Part shown: in pieces, positions 1 to 12,167 of the stretch
Position numbering within the stretch: the first letter of the stretch is position 1
Layout: every line of letters begins with the position of its first letter
Assembly (NCBI GenBank): GCA_015832175.1
Contig: WJXW01000009.1
Coordinates: forward strand, 992,001-1,056,000
Length of the DNA stretch: 64,000 nucleotides
DNA from: Paraphaeosphaeria minitans
Lineage: Eukaryota; Ascomycota; Dothideomycetes; Pleosporales; Didymosphaeriaceae
Reading direction: 5' to 3'
Position numbers and translations under genes: made by a program
Notes under the pieces: generated by a model
What the model was told of the DNA's origin: nothing
Databases searched by the model: none
Seen by the model: the letters and a program-made list of their open reading frames with translations, nothing else

Positions 1-2260
1 AGGAGCTAAGTTATATCTAATCCTTATTTATAAGTTCTATAAGTTAGCGCTAGAATTCCCCTAGCTAATCTCTAGATATGCTATATAGTAGGCCCTAAGA
101 TAGCTTTAAAAGGGAGCCGCTTAGAGTCTACTTTAGGTAAATATAGTAGTTTAATGTACCCTAGTGTAGTAAAAGGCTAGATACTTTAGTTTTATTAAAA
201 ATAGCAGCGTACTTTACTAGTTTTAAGGAGAAAGTTCTACTATTTTTAGTAAGGCCTAGCCCTACTATATTATAGGTAGGTAGGGGTCCTACTGTGTAAG
301 GAAGTATTACTATAAGTATCTAGATAATATCCTAGAGCGAAGTTAAGATTACTCTATTCTAGTCTTTATCTAGAGTATTAAAGGGCGTTATGTTATCCTT
401 CTTATCTATAAGTGTGGTAAGGAGGCCCCACCTTTCTACTACCTAACTATTAAGGGTAATAAGGCCCCTAGCTACCCTAATTATAATTTTACTGCTATAG
501 ATATCTACTACTACTTTAAACTTAGCTAGCTAGGGGGCCCCTAGGATTATATTCTAGTAGAGGTTAAGGAATATATAGGCGTAAAGAGTCTATTACTATC
601 TAGATATATTATAAGGCATTACTACTATCTCTATAATAAGGGTCTATAGTAATAACCTAGTAGCCTATTCTAGCCTCTAAGCTAGAATTATAATACGCTG
701 TAGTAAGAGTAAATCTAGTAGCCTAGGGCTAATTACTATAAAGTAATTACACCCTATATTAATTAGGGTCTCTACATACTATATACTGTTAAGGAATACG
801 TAGAGCGTAAAAGTAGGCTTATTTATACCTACCCTAGCCTTAGCTACTCTAACTATTACAGCTTACCCTTATTATACCTCTATTAGTACTATTGCGTAGA
901 GCCCCTATATTATGCGCTAGACCAGCGGCTACTCTTTTCTTAACTAGGTACTTATTTTACTATACTAAGGTTAGGTTATAATTATCTAGAGTAAAACTAT
1001 ATTAGAGTAGGCTCTAGCTATATAGTTAGGATTACTATAGTAAGTGCACACGCCTACGTCCTAGCGTTACTAGAAAATATAGTTAGGTATCTAGTTTAGG
1101 CGCTACTTACCCGCCTCTTTACTAGCTTAGGGCTAGATTAAGGTTAACGCCACTATAGGAGTTATATAAAGGTTACTATTACTATCCTTAGAAAGGGGCT
1201 AGCTACGCTTATAGAAGGTAGCTTAAATAGTAAGCTTATCTTCTAGGGCCTCTATTTTAAGATCCACTATAATCTATAAAAACCTAGTAACAGCTGCGTT
1301 ATAGTCCCCCTTAGGAACGTTATAGTTAAGGGTAACTATGTAGATATTACACTAAATTACACGGCGTAACTTATATAGTTTCTTAGCGTTACTTTACTAG
1401 CTACTACCTGCCTCTACTAAGGTTTATTTAAAGTAAATATAAAAGTTAGAGAAACTCTCTCTAGGGTTCTACCTAATTATATTAAAGCGTGTTTTAGCTT
1501 TTTACTAGGCGTGTTTATTAGTATATATAAAGGTAAGGTACTGCATAAACGTTTATAGGTTAAACTAGCCGTTTACCCCTCTAGCTTAGTAGAAAGCCGC
1601 TACTATGTCCTAAGGACTATTATCTACGTAGTTCTATATTAGTGCCTATTCCTTCTAAGGGGAACTAATAAACTGCTTATAAGCCTAGAGCTTATAGTCT
1701 ATTATAACCTTCTAGGCCCTAAACTAGGTCTTTAAGCCCTTAAACTTAGTTAGGTTTAGGAGCAGTTTATAGTATAGAATTAGCTAGTCTACGCTAGTAC
1801 ATAGGGATCTACCCCCTATAGTAGAAGTAAATAGGCCTAGGGTAGTGCTAGCGTAAGTCTACTAGTGTATAAAGAGCTTGCGCAGCTCTTTATTCTAGAG
1901 TTATAGTATTTATATAGTAGAGTAGTCTTTGTCTCTAGTAGTAATTAGGTTCTATAGTTATTCTACTAACTTAGCGATGTTAGAGGCATTTATTAGGAGA
2001 TTATTCTAGACTCTATTACGTTTCTCTATTCCTTTAAATAACTTATTTCTAGAAGATCTAGAATTTAATATTATAGGCTAGCCTTAAAGAGTAAATAGAA
2101 CTGTAAGTTCTAAATATAAAGGATAAATTCTAGATGTTAAGTCTCTATAGGGGGGTGTGCCGCTTATAAGAAGAGTTTTCTTTAATAGGTCTACTTGTTT
2201 AGGGTAGTTCCTTTCCTTAAAATCCTTCTAAAGGCTAGGGCATAGCCCCAGCCCATCACA
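1..2260 (-). mobile_element. Family A Ty3/gypsy-like retrotransposon, partial copy, RIP-degraded
   Basis: This stretch aligns by eye, in the same orientation, with 41970-44227 and with 54880-55648 plus 62308-63803, so it is one end of the same 7.2-kb element; the rest lies beyond the window edge. By comparison with the full copy at 37030-44227 the gag-pol sense is the minus strand, and this part corresponds to the 5' LTR, gag and protease regions. No frame stays open: TAA and TAG recur every few codons, as expected after C-to-T and G-to-A change. It ends with a 192-bp LTR at 2069-2260; the next five bases, ACTAG, would be one target-site duplicate, but its partner is outside the window. Confidence 0.85.
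2069..2260 (-). repeat. LTR of family A (192 bp)
   Basis: It matches the LTRs at 37030-37221, 44036-44227, 50410-50600 and 63612-63803, and in reverse orientation 11497-11688. It begins TATTATAGGCTAGCC, where the best-preserved copy begins TG, and ends ATCACA. All copies diverge from each other exactly at these borders, which fixes the ends. Confidence 0.85.
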
Positions 2261-3030
2261 ACTAGATAAACTAGGCCAGGCTAGAACACTTATATAAGTC
2301 TTCTAACTCTATATCTCGTAGAGAGGTAGGCAATAGATCTTTCTAACAAAGTATATCTTTCTAGAGAGTTATAGTCTCTAGAATTTTATTCTAGTAAGGA
2401 ATTAAACTAAAGGTTATATAACCTAAATAGTTTCCTTCTAGAAATGCCCTCTTCCCTTATAGGGTTAAAAGCTATCCTTTATAGGAAACTCTATAGTAGT
2501 TTAAACTAATAGGTAAATACCTAAATAGTACTACTAATAAACTAATACGTAGTAGAAGGCCAGGCCGGGCTCATAACCTATAAAGAGGAGGTAGAGGCTA
2601 GAGGATAAATGGTAACCTTCTAGACCTTCTAGTACCTTCTCTCCCCTAGTACTAGTTACCTAGAATAGTATAGACTAGGGTAATAGAGGGCAAATTAAAC
2701 GTAGTTAAATAGAGCAATAAAACCTTAGGTATAGGCTTAGAATTACTATCTAGGATAGAGAGTACACGTAGAAGGTAACTCTCCTTATATATTGATAGTA
2801 GAGATTCTAGAGTATTCTACTTAGTAATTCTCTACTATCTATTACGTTACCTATAACAACACCGATAACGTCACCTTATAACGTTATCTATAACGTTATC
2901 TATAACGTTACCTAGTATCCATAGGGCTATAACGTTATTATGACGTTATTATAGAAACTTCTAGAATACAGAAAAGGGAACTCTAGAAACCTTTAAAGGT
3001 TACCTATTCCTTATAAGTAGTAGCTAGTAG
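2261..3030. other. Unassigned decayed DNA with an AACGTTAT-type tandem repeat
   Basis: No reading frame and no match to the LTR families elsewhere in the window was seen. The base composition is a little less extreme than in the neighbouring elements. About 2842-2955 holds repeated AACGTTAT cores, three of them at an exact 12-bp period (AACGTTATCTAT from about 2880). Confidence 0.4.
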
Positions 3031-4929
3031 GGTAGTACTAAGAAACTACGTAAGTTACGTTATGTAATTTAGTATAATATCTGCATAATTACTCTTAACT
3101 GCGATATTGCTAAGGGGAACTATAACCTAGCTATTACTAGATTCTTATAAATTATAGCAGACCTTAAAATAGAGGCGCTAGAAGATAAACTTACTACTTA
3201 AACTACTTTCTATAAGGGTAGCTAGTCCCCTCTTAAGAATAGTAATAGTAATATCTATATAACCCCTATAGCAGTGTTAACCTTAACCTAGCCTTAAGCT
3301 AGTAGAGAGGCGGGTAAGTAGCACCTAAACTAGATACCTAACTATATCTTTTAGTAACACTAGAACGTAGGCGTATACACTTACTATAGTAAGCCTAACT
3401 ATATAGCTAGACCCTACCCTGATATAGTTTTACTCTAGGTAATTATAACCTAATCCTAGTATAGTAAGATAAGTATCTAGTTAGGAAAAAAGTAGCCCCT
3501 ATTCTAGCGCTAACGTAGGGGCTCCACGTAATAGCATTAATAAAGGTATAATTAGGGTAAGCTATAATAGTTAGAGTGGCTAAGGCTAGGGTAGGTATAA
3601 ATAGGCCTACTTCTACCCTCTACGTATTTTTTAATAGTACACAGTATATATAGGCCCTAATTAATATAGGGTGTAAATACTTTGTAGTAATTAGCCCTAA
3701 ACTAGTAAATTTACTCTTACTGCAGCGTATCGTAATTCTAGCCTAAAAGCTAGAATAAACTACTAGATTATTATTATAGACCCTTATTACAGAGATAGTA
3801 GTAGTGCCTTATAATATATTTAGATAGTAATAGACCCTTTACGCCTATATAATCCCTAACCTCTACTAGAAAATAATTCTAGAAGCCCCCTAGCTAGCTA
3901 AGTCTAGAGTAGTAGTAGATATCTATAGTAGTAAAATTATAATTAGGGCAGCTAGAGGCCTTATTATCCTTAATACCTAAATAGTATAGATATAGGACCT
4001 CCTTACTACAGTTATAGTTATAAAGAATAATATAACGCCTTTAATACTCTAAGTAAAGACTAGGATAAGATAACCTTAACTTTACTATAGAATATTACCT
4101 AGATACTTATAATAACGCTTTGTTATATAGTAGGACCTCTACCCCCCTATAATATAGCAGGGCTAGGCTTTCCTAATAATAGCAGAACTCTCTCCCTAGA
4201 ACTAGTAGAATATGCTACTATTTTAATAAGACTAAAGTGTTTAGCCTTCTACTATACTAGGGCACGTTAAACTACTATATTTACTTAAGGTAAACTCTAA
4301 GCGGCTCACTTCTAAGGCTGCCCTAGGCCCTACTATATAGTATGTCTAGAGATTAGCTAGCGGAACTCTAGCGCTAACTTATAAAACTTATAGATAAAGA
4401 CTAGATATAAGCTAGCTTCTTTTTAGTAGGGGCTTTAGTCCTTTTAGTCCTAAAGCTTAGAGGGAAGTGGCGCCTTTATATTAACTATTAGGAGATTAAT
4501 ATAATTTCTAAGCTAGACTAATACTCTCTCTTACTTAATAAAAAGACACTGTGTACCCTCTTTTAGGCTACTTAGTTTATAAAGGTAGATATTTACGTTG
4601 CCTTCTATAAGCTATAAGTTATAAAAGACGAAGAATACTATACTATATTCTATACTTAGTTTAGTCTCTTTAAGTAGTTAGTGGTTCTATTTAAACTTAC
4701 TAGGGCACCTACTATATTTTAGCGCTATATTAATAGCGCTCTAAAGGATACCCTAGGTAGTATATATATAGCTTACCTAAATAATATTCTTATCTATATA
4801 ATAGGACCTCTACGCTAACACTAGGACTATATATAATAAGTGCTAGGACTTCTATAGAAACCTAGACTATATATAAATCTAGAGAAATGTACATTTATAA
4901 CAATAGAGGTCTAGTACGTAGGGTATTTT
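3031..4929 (+). mobile_element. Family A fragment, gag to reverse transcriptase, plus sense, truncated
   Basis: This is the reverse complement of family A: 3060-3240 matches the complement of about 1200-1440, and 3640-3960 matches the complement of about 500-770. Plus-strand translation shows a decayed retroviral-type aspartic protease near 3640-3700 and a reverse transcriptase from about 4430. The RT active-site box at 4774-4791 reads Y-L-N-N-I-L, so both catalytic aspartates are asparagines, as G-to-A change of GAT would give. The left border at about 3030 has no LTR, and the right border is cut by family B at 4930. Confidence 0.7.
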
Positions 4930-5144
4930 TATAATAGGTAGATTATAATATTATTATAGTGTTGTGATATCTAGCGCCAAGGACTTATAGAGGGCCTGTG
5001 CGCTAAGTAAGCTAGCTGCGCAAAACCTATGCTATACCCTAACTTTATAAAAAATAAGTATTATTTTATTAATACTACTAAGTTATTCTTTTACTATCCT
5101 TCCTAGTGTAAAGCAAATACTATTACTTATAACTAGACCTTATA
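4930..5144 (+). repeat. 5' LTR of family B (215 bp)
   Basis: It begins TATAATAGGTAGATT and ends ACCTTATA; it pairs with 11239-11453 without an obvious length difference. Start and end fit TG..CA after transitions. Related LTRs lie at 47585-47800 (minus) and 50033-50248 (plus). Confidence 0.8.
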
Positions 5145-8100
5145 ATATAATACTTTATCTACGATAGTCTAAAGATAGCTCCTAGAGTTACACAAGCTAC
5201 TAGTAGGGGGTAGACTTTACCTAAAGCCCCTAAAGGTAGCGAAGACCCTCTTATCTAGTATATAAGAGGAGAGCTAGTAATATATAACTTAAGCCTATCT
5301 TTAATACTTAAGTAGTGTATTCTAGTTACTAAAAAGAAGTATAATAAGCTTTACGCTATATATTAACTTTATACTTTAGAAGATAAAATCTCTTAACTTA
5401 AAAGTATAAGCTAAACCTCTAGCGTAGTAGCTACTACTAAGAACATTAAAATCCTATCTACTAATATATATAAGTAGGACGCGCCTATAGCGTATATAGT
5501 AATATACGTTAAGCGTGAAGTTTAACCTAAGGACTTTATTAAATATAGATGTAAAAACCTTAAGGAGTATTATAAATTCTTCTATTCCTATAAGGTGGCC
5601 TTTCGCCTCCTACTATAAGAATTTGTGTAGGATGGAGATAGGGTTATCTAGATAATATAGTACCTTATAGGCAACCTAAAAGAACTATAATATACACACT
5701 ATAAGTGCACCTTTAAAGCTAATGGAGAAATACCTACTTAGAAGTACTTTAAATAGTATATACTTAACCTACTTTTAGATCTAGTAAATTATAGCCTAGA
5801 AGCAGCTATAGCGCATGCTTAGGTAATATAGTAGAAAGACTAAACTATTTACTTCTTTATAACCTATCTTAATGTCCTTAAAGATTAACTTACACCTTAT
5901 ACTAAGGAGTAAAAGGTGTAGTACCTTTTCTCTAAGCTTAAACCTAGGCTATAAAGGGCTATTACTAACTACTATTAGGGGCCTATAACTAGGAAAGACT
6001 TTATTACTTTAGGCTCTACGCTTAAGTGAAACCTACGCTGCGTACCTATAATATATAAGTTAAGCCCTTATTATGTATTAAAGAAATCTAAGGATACTAT
6101 ACTAAACTGCTAAACATCTAAAGGCAATAGTAAGACCTAGAATAAGAAAAGTGTTACCTACTATAAGTGCCATAAAACTAGCCACTATGCTAATAAATAT
6201 AGAGGTGAAAATCTAAATTAGATTCCTATATAAGTAAACTATGTAGGAAAAGGCTAAGCCTTACCTATAATCTAGGTATAGTAAGGCGCCTACTAATTTA
6301 AATCTTACTAGGCATAAAGCGCACGTGTAGCGCGGCTAAGAATATAGGCTTAGAGAGGGAACTCTAAATAATTCTTAACTTATAAGCTAATATTAGCCTA
6401 ATTAGCTAGATCGTCGCTGTTAAAATAAACTTAAAGCCTATTAAAGGGGCTAAGCTCCCTAAACTAGAATAGATTAGGGCCTAAAGATAAAGCACCTACA
6501 CTGCCTATATACTCTAGGTGCGTATTATAGATAACATAGAGGTAGAGCGTAGTATAAAGACTACTATCTATAGCGTTAATAAGGCAGGGATCCCCCTTCT
6601 ACTTAGTAACTCTTTTTTATAAGAAGGTAATATCTACCTTAATTACAGCTTATAAATATAGCGCTAAGGCTATACTATAGATATAATTTAGCTTATTACT
6701 ATAAAGAACTTTAAAGATAATATAGAGTATACTAGCTTAGATTTATTTCTTCTAGGGGTCTTATAGATAACTAGTATAAGCTTAGAGCACCTAGCGCATA
6801 TTAATAAAGTATATATAGCGCAAGTACTGCGTATTTCTAACATATTGCGCAAATATAGTAATATATTTAATAAAAAAGTAGTGTCTACTCTACTAAGTTT
6901 TAAAGAATCTAATTATACTATCCTTATTATAGAAGGAAAGAAACCTCCTTATAGACTAGTCTATAATCTTTTAGAGCGGGAACTTAAGGTACTTTAGAAG
7001 TATCTAGAAAATACTTTAAAATAGGGATAGATTAGGCACAGCACTAGCCTAGCTAGAGTATTAATTCTATTTACCCTTAAGAAAAATAGCACACTATAGC
7101 TTTACGTAGATTTATTAGGGCCTTACCGCGATTACTATTAAGGATTATTACCTACTACCTTTAGTTAGAGAAACGCTTAACCGTCTATTAGGCGTATACT
7201 ACTATATAACCCTTAATCTTCGTAACGCCTACTACAGAATTTAGATCTAGGTAATAGATAAGTAGAAAACTATATTCTAAACTCGCTATAGCCACTTTAA
7301 ATACCTAGTAATACTATTTAGCTTAACTAATACCTCTGCGAGCTTGTAGGTATATATTAATAAGGCACTAGCACTACACCTAGATTACATATATATTATG
7401 TATCTAGATAATATACTTATTTATACCTATAATAACAAACTTACACTTTATTAGGGCGCTATCTACACTATGCTTAAATTACTATATAAAGCTAGATTTT
7501 TTATTAATTTAACTAAGTGCACATTTGCCTTAGGCAAAGTCTACTTCCTTAGTTTTATTATAACTATATAAAGAATCTACGCTAATTCTGTATGTATAGT
7601 AACTATTATAGAATAGCTGTAGCCAACTAGCATCTAAGAGCTCTAGTTATTTCTAGGCTTTATAAACTTTTTTAGGTAATTTATTAAGGTATACACGCAA
7701 GAGACTACTCCTCTCTTAGACCTACTTAAGAAGAACTAAGTCTTTTAGTAGTTAGTAAAGGCTAATAATACTCTTAAAATACTTAAAACGCACTTCTTAA
7801 GTGCGCTTATCTTACACTACTTTAATCCTACACTACTAATCTAATTAGAGACTAACGTATCTATTTTTATAATATATAGTATCCTTTTATAGCTATGTAA
7901 GGACTAGAAGTGGCACCTTATTACTTTTATGTTAAGGAAACCTTAAGCTGTAGAGCTAAATTATAAGGTATATAACCTTAAGCTCCTTACTATTATCTAC
8001 TACTTTAAGTAATAGAGATATTTTCCAGATAGTATATAGTATATAATTTAAGTGATAAGTAACTATAATAAGTTACGTAATATGTGCGCTGTACAGAAGC

Positions 8101-10199
8101 TAAACCTAGAATAAGTATAATAAGTAATATACCTAATAGCTTTTAATTTTAAAGTGAAACACTGTCTAGGGAAAATAAACCTAGTAGATAGACTATTAAG
8201 GAGGGTAGATTGCGTATAGAAGAACCTATTACTAACCTATTTATTACCTACCCTACAGAATAAAATACTATAGAGGACTAAGTATAGTAGAGTAAGCAGA
8301 TCTATTAATAAGCTAAGCTTATTAGGCGTATATAAGATGCATGTTGCTAATATTTATAGAGCTATAAGGGTCTATACTACTAGTGCTATAGTGTGTACGC
8401 TATATATACTACGCTTACTAGCTAGAGTATTAGTTAGTAGTAAACCTATAATAAAAGAGTCTAACCTTATTACTAAACTTTAGTAGTTTTAGTAAAGGGA
8501 TGTCTTTGCTATTAAGTGTATTACTAGTTTAAGGCGTAAGAGAAGTACTTAAAGTAGTAGTAAGGCGTAAGTATAGCGCCTTAATAAAATGGAAGTCCTA
8601 AGGTATAATAGTAGATTATATATCCTAGATAAACTAGTAATTAAGTAAGAGATCTTGTTCTACCACTATAACACGTATATAATAGGCCACTTTAGTATAT
8701 ATAGAATACTTAAGGCTATTAAGAGGACCTACTATTAGCCTCTTATAGGTTAAGATGTTTAGAAGTACGTAAGAACTTATACTATCTACTAAAGGAGTAA
8801 AGCTCTAAGGCATAGTAAGTATAACCAGCTATTACCTCTTCTAACGCTAAAGAATATCTTTAAGGAAGTCTCACTAGACTTTATAACTAGATTCCTACTA
8901 GCGAAGGATTAAGGTAGCTGCGCTTTTAATATAGTTTTTATAATTATATACTACTTCTCTAAAATAGCTATCTATATTCTTACGCAGAAAACATAGGATG
9001 TAAAGGAATTTGTAAAAGCCTACTTCTAAGAGGTTATTTTAAAGTTTAGTATTTAGAAAGGCATTATATTAAATAGGGGCTCTATCTTTACCTTCGCTTT
9101 CTGGGTAGAAATATGCTACCAACTATAGGTAAAGCGTAGGCTTAGCACTACTTTCTACCCTTAAATAAATAGGTAAATAGAGCACCAGAATTAGACACGT
9201 AAATAATACCTTTACATATTTGTTACATCTCTATAAATAAACTAGGTTAAACTACTCCTAATAGTTTAATTTATATATAATAACTCTATCTATAATTTAA
9301 CGAAAATAATGCCTTTCTATACTGTATATAGTAAGCACCCTATCCATACTACACCTCTTATAGATAGTAGGCTAGAGGGGGAGCTACTAAATATAGTTAA
9401 GAGAGTAAAATATATATATAGCGTATACGTATTGCTTACAGAGCACTTATACTTAGTATAAGAGTATTAGAGTTAGTACTATAATAAGAAGTATAAGTAA
9501 GTGTTATTTAGGAGAGGCGACTTACTTCTACTTAGTATAAAAAAAATATATATGCCTTAATAACTAAGTAAAAAGCTACTAAAAAAATTTATTAGGCCTT
9601 TCTAAGTGTAGAACGTATTTAGAACGTAGGTATACTACCTACTCCTCCTACTATACAATCGCATTTATAACGTGTTTTTATATTCCCCTTCTTAAATAAT
9701 AGAAACTAAGGCTAGGAGTAGAAGACATTAACACCTAGCTACTAGAGGTTATACCTAAAGGAGGAGAAGCCTAGAAAGTAAAAGAAATCCTAGCTAAGTG
9801 ATTAAGAAAGAGGTAAAAGTAATACCTACTTTACTAGAAAGGCTATAATAAGACTTAGAATACCTAGATTTTAGAGTTAGACTTTAAAAATATAGATAAC
9901 TTAGTTTAAACTTTTAAAGGGAAAAGAGCTGCGTATATAAAAAAGAAGTAAAAGATATTATAAGAGTATATAGAACGTAGATATAATATATATTATTATA
10001 GAGCACTATAGCTTATAAAGCACTTATAGCTTATTAAGGGTATCTACCTAAGGCCTATAGGCTAGCTTCTAAAAAGTAATCTAACTAAACTACGCGCTGC
10101 CTACGTCCCCCCTACTTATTATTCTTATAATCTTTACTATTTTTACTATTCTTACCTACTACACCTTTAGTAGTAACCTCCTTTCTACTCTTTTTATTA

Positions 10200-10990
10200 C
10201 TATTATTTAAGTTACCCTTATTATAGTAAGGAGTAGACGCTAGTTTAATCTAGAATAAGCTATTAGTATACGTTTTAAGTGCAGAAAAGGTGTAAACTTA
10301 CTATCTACTATATAAGGGGAATAACTACCTTAAGAGCACTAGTAATCTAACGCTACTTTACTAGAATTAAGCCTAGATACTAAGGGCTAGTAGTAGGCAC
10401 CTAGGTTACTACACTTATAGGTGTACTAATATAAGCTATAATACGCTAGTAGTTAGTTAGCTCTAAGTTAAATTACTTTTAGTAATAAGCTAGCTTTAAG
10501 CCTACTATCTTTACACATTTGTCTATTTTACGCTGCCCGCCTAGGGTCTCTATAACTATAATATAGTAGTAATTATAAAGGGCGTATAGGTAATTAAGGC
10601 GCCTATTTATCACCTTTAGCATCTATAAGTATTAGCTAAAGTGTATATATAGCGCGTAACTCTAGAAATACTAAGTTACAGCCTTTATAATTACCTTTAA
10701 TATAATAGTTATAGTGCTTATTTTTATTTTTTATATAGTCCTTAAAAAGCTTTACTAAGTTTTACGTATAGAGTATATAAGTTATAAGCACTATATTATA
10801 GTCTACGCACTTAGCATTTCTACTAAACGTGAAGGTAGTAGCACTATATAGGTTAGACTTCTTAATATACTTAGGCACTAGGTAGTATAGTATCTTAAAT
10901 AATTAAGGAGGTTATTTAAAGGTTAAGCGCTTTATCTACGCTAAGAATATAGTAGTTATATATTATATAAGTAGAGAATACACGAAGATT
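10200..10990 (-). pseudogene. Candidate antisense ORF in the 3' part of family B, RIP-degraded
   Basis: The minus strand, opposite to gag-pol and between integrase and the 3' LTR, has one frame in which protein-like sequence runs for about 250 codons. It includes polar, Lys-rich and Cys-containing stretches, broken by about 17 TAA/TAG codons that C-to-T change of CAA/CAG, or G-to-A change of TGG, could explain. I do not recognise the family, and the ends are approximate. RIP removes TGA codons and can make several frames look alike, so this is only a candidate. The same segment also exists in the partial family B copy ending at 50248. Confidence 0.35.
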
Positions 10991-11238
10991 AAAATAACAT
11001 TAAGACTATATAGCCCTACTACCCTATATTATAAAAGGCTATAGTAAACAGAAGGAGTAGAAGCCTTATAATAAATAACACACGCAATATATTTATAATA
11101 TATACTATTTACTTACAACGCGCTGTTATTACGCATATAACGTATATCTCTATAAACACTCTTTTCTTTTCCTATAGAGTAAGGTTTTTATTAAGGCTAT
11201 AGCATGCTGTAGAGGACTATAGCTAGAGGGGGAGGTTC

Positions 11239-11453
11239 TATAATAGGTAGATTATAATATTGTTATAGTGTTATAGTATCTTGCGCTAAAGACTTATAGA
11301 GGGCCTATACACTAAGTAAGCTAGCTACGTAAAACCTACACTACGCCCTAACTCTATGTAAGATAAGTATTATTCTATTAATACTACAGAGTTATCCTTT
11401 TACTATTCTTCCTAGTATAAAGTAAGTACTATTGCCTATAATCAGACCTTACA
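11239..11453 (+). repeat. 3' LTR of family B (215 bp)
   Basis: This is the partner of 4930-5144. It follows a polypurine-like tract and ends CAGACCTTACA, keeping the terminal CA that the 5' copy has lost. Confidence 0.8.
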
Positions 11454-11688
11454 CTTTTGGCTATAAGACGTTTTAAACTAAGTAAGGTCTAGGGTATATA
11501 ATAGGCTAGGGCTATACCCGAGCCTTTAAAAGGATCTTAAAGAAAGAAACTACCCTAAAGAAGTAGACTTACTAAAGAAAACATTTTTTATAAGTAACAT
11601 ACCCCCCTATTAAGACTTAATATCTAGAATTTATCCTTTATATTTAGTACTTACAGTTCTATTCACTCTCTAGGGCTAGCCTATAATA
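11454..11688 (+). repeat. Family A terminus with LTR (11497-11688), plus sense
   Basis: 11454-11496 is the complement of the internal sequence next to the LTR at 37222-37265, and 11497-11688 is the complement of the 192-bp family A LTR. It is in the same orientation as the truncated family A piece at 3031-4929, so it probably once belonged to that copy or a neighbouring one. It is the last recognisable transposon sequence before the gene island. Confidence 0.75.
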
Positions 11689-12167
11689 AGTTTTAAATAT
11701 ATAACCTTATGTTCTATTTACTACTTAATTTATTATATACTATAAGTAGTTAAACTAACATTATGAAATTTATAATTAGACGGTATAGTATTTATTAAAA
11801 ACTTTAAGAAAATAATTTAATATAGATAATCTTTTATATTACTAATAATATAATCTAAGTATAAATAAAATGAAAATTTGTCGCTGTATTAAAAACGTTA
11901 TTAGTGGTAGTTATTATATCTAGCAATTACTTACTTAACGATAACTTGGACGTTCGTTTTCAATTCATGTGTTTACGCGAGAGGACCGACTAGCTTGGTG
12001 CTGCATTATCGATAGCACGAATGGCGCTAGACATGATAGCGTGTCACAGACGTGCTCGCATTGCGCGTCTCGCGACGTATGGCTAGTGCGTCCCATGCGA
12101 CTTGCCATTGCACATCGCTTTTCGCTTCTCATTGAAGAGTACTCTTTCATTATAGCTTCTGTTAAAC
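11689..12167. other. Isochore border and MSH2 upstream region
   Basis: 11689-11940 is AT-rich, with no gene or known repeat seen. Composition changes abruptly to GC-balanced at about 11945. The remaining 220 bp or so up to the MSH2 start must hold the core promoter; I see no convincing TATA box. Short frames here have no protein-like features. Confidence 0.6.

Larger units (their letters stand above)
4930..11453 (+). mobile_element. Family B Ty3/gypsy-like LTR retrotransposon, complete length (6,524 bp), RIP-degraded
   Basis: Two 215-bp direct repeats (4930-5144 and 11239-11453) bound it. Decayed plus-strand domains appear in Ty3/gypsy order: a CCHC zinc-knuckle remnant of gag at about 6152-6203, reverse transcriptase about 6930-7420 with an active-site box at 7401-7418 reading Y-L-D-N (second Asp changed to Asn), RNase H after it, and integrase about 8640-9300 with an HHCC-like start. 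A purine-rich tract (AGAGGGGGAGG, about 11224-11235) directly precedes the 3' LTR. Frequent TAA/TAG codons make it non-coding. The flanking five-mers, ATTTT and CTTTT, do not form a clean target-site duplication, and both flanks are family A sequence from non-adjacent positions. Confidence 0.8.
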
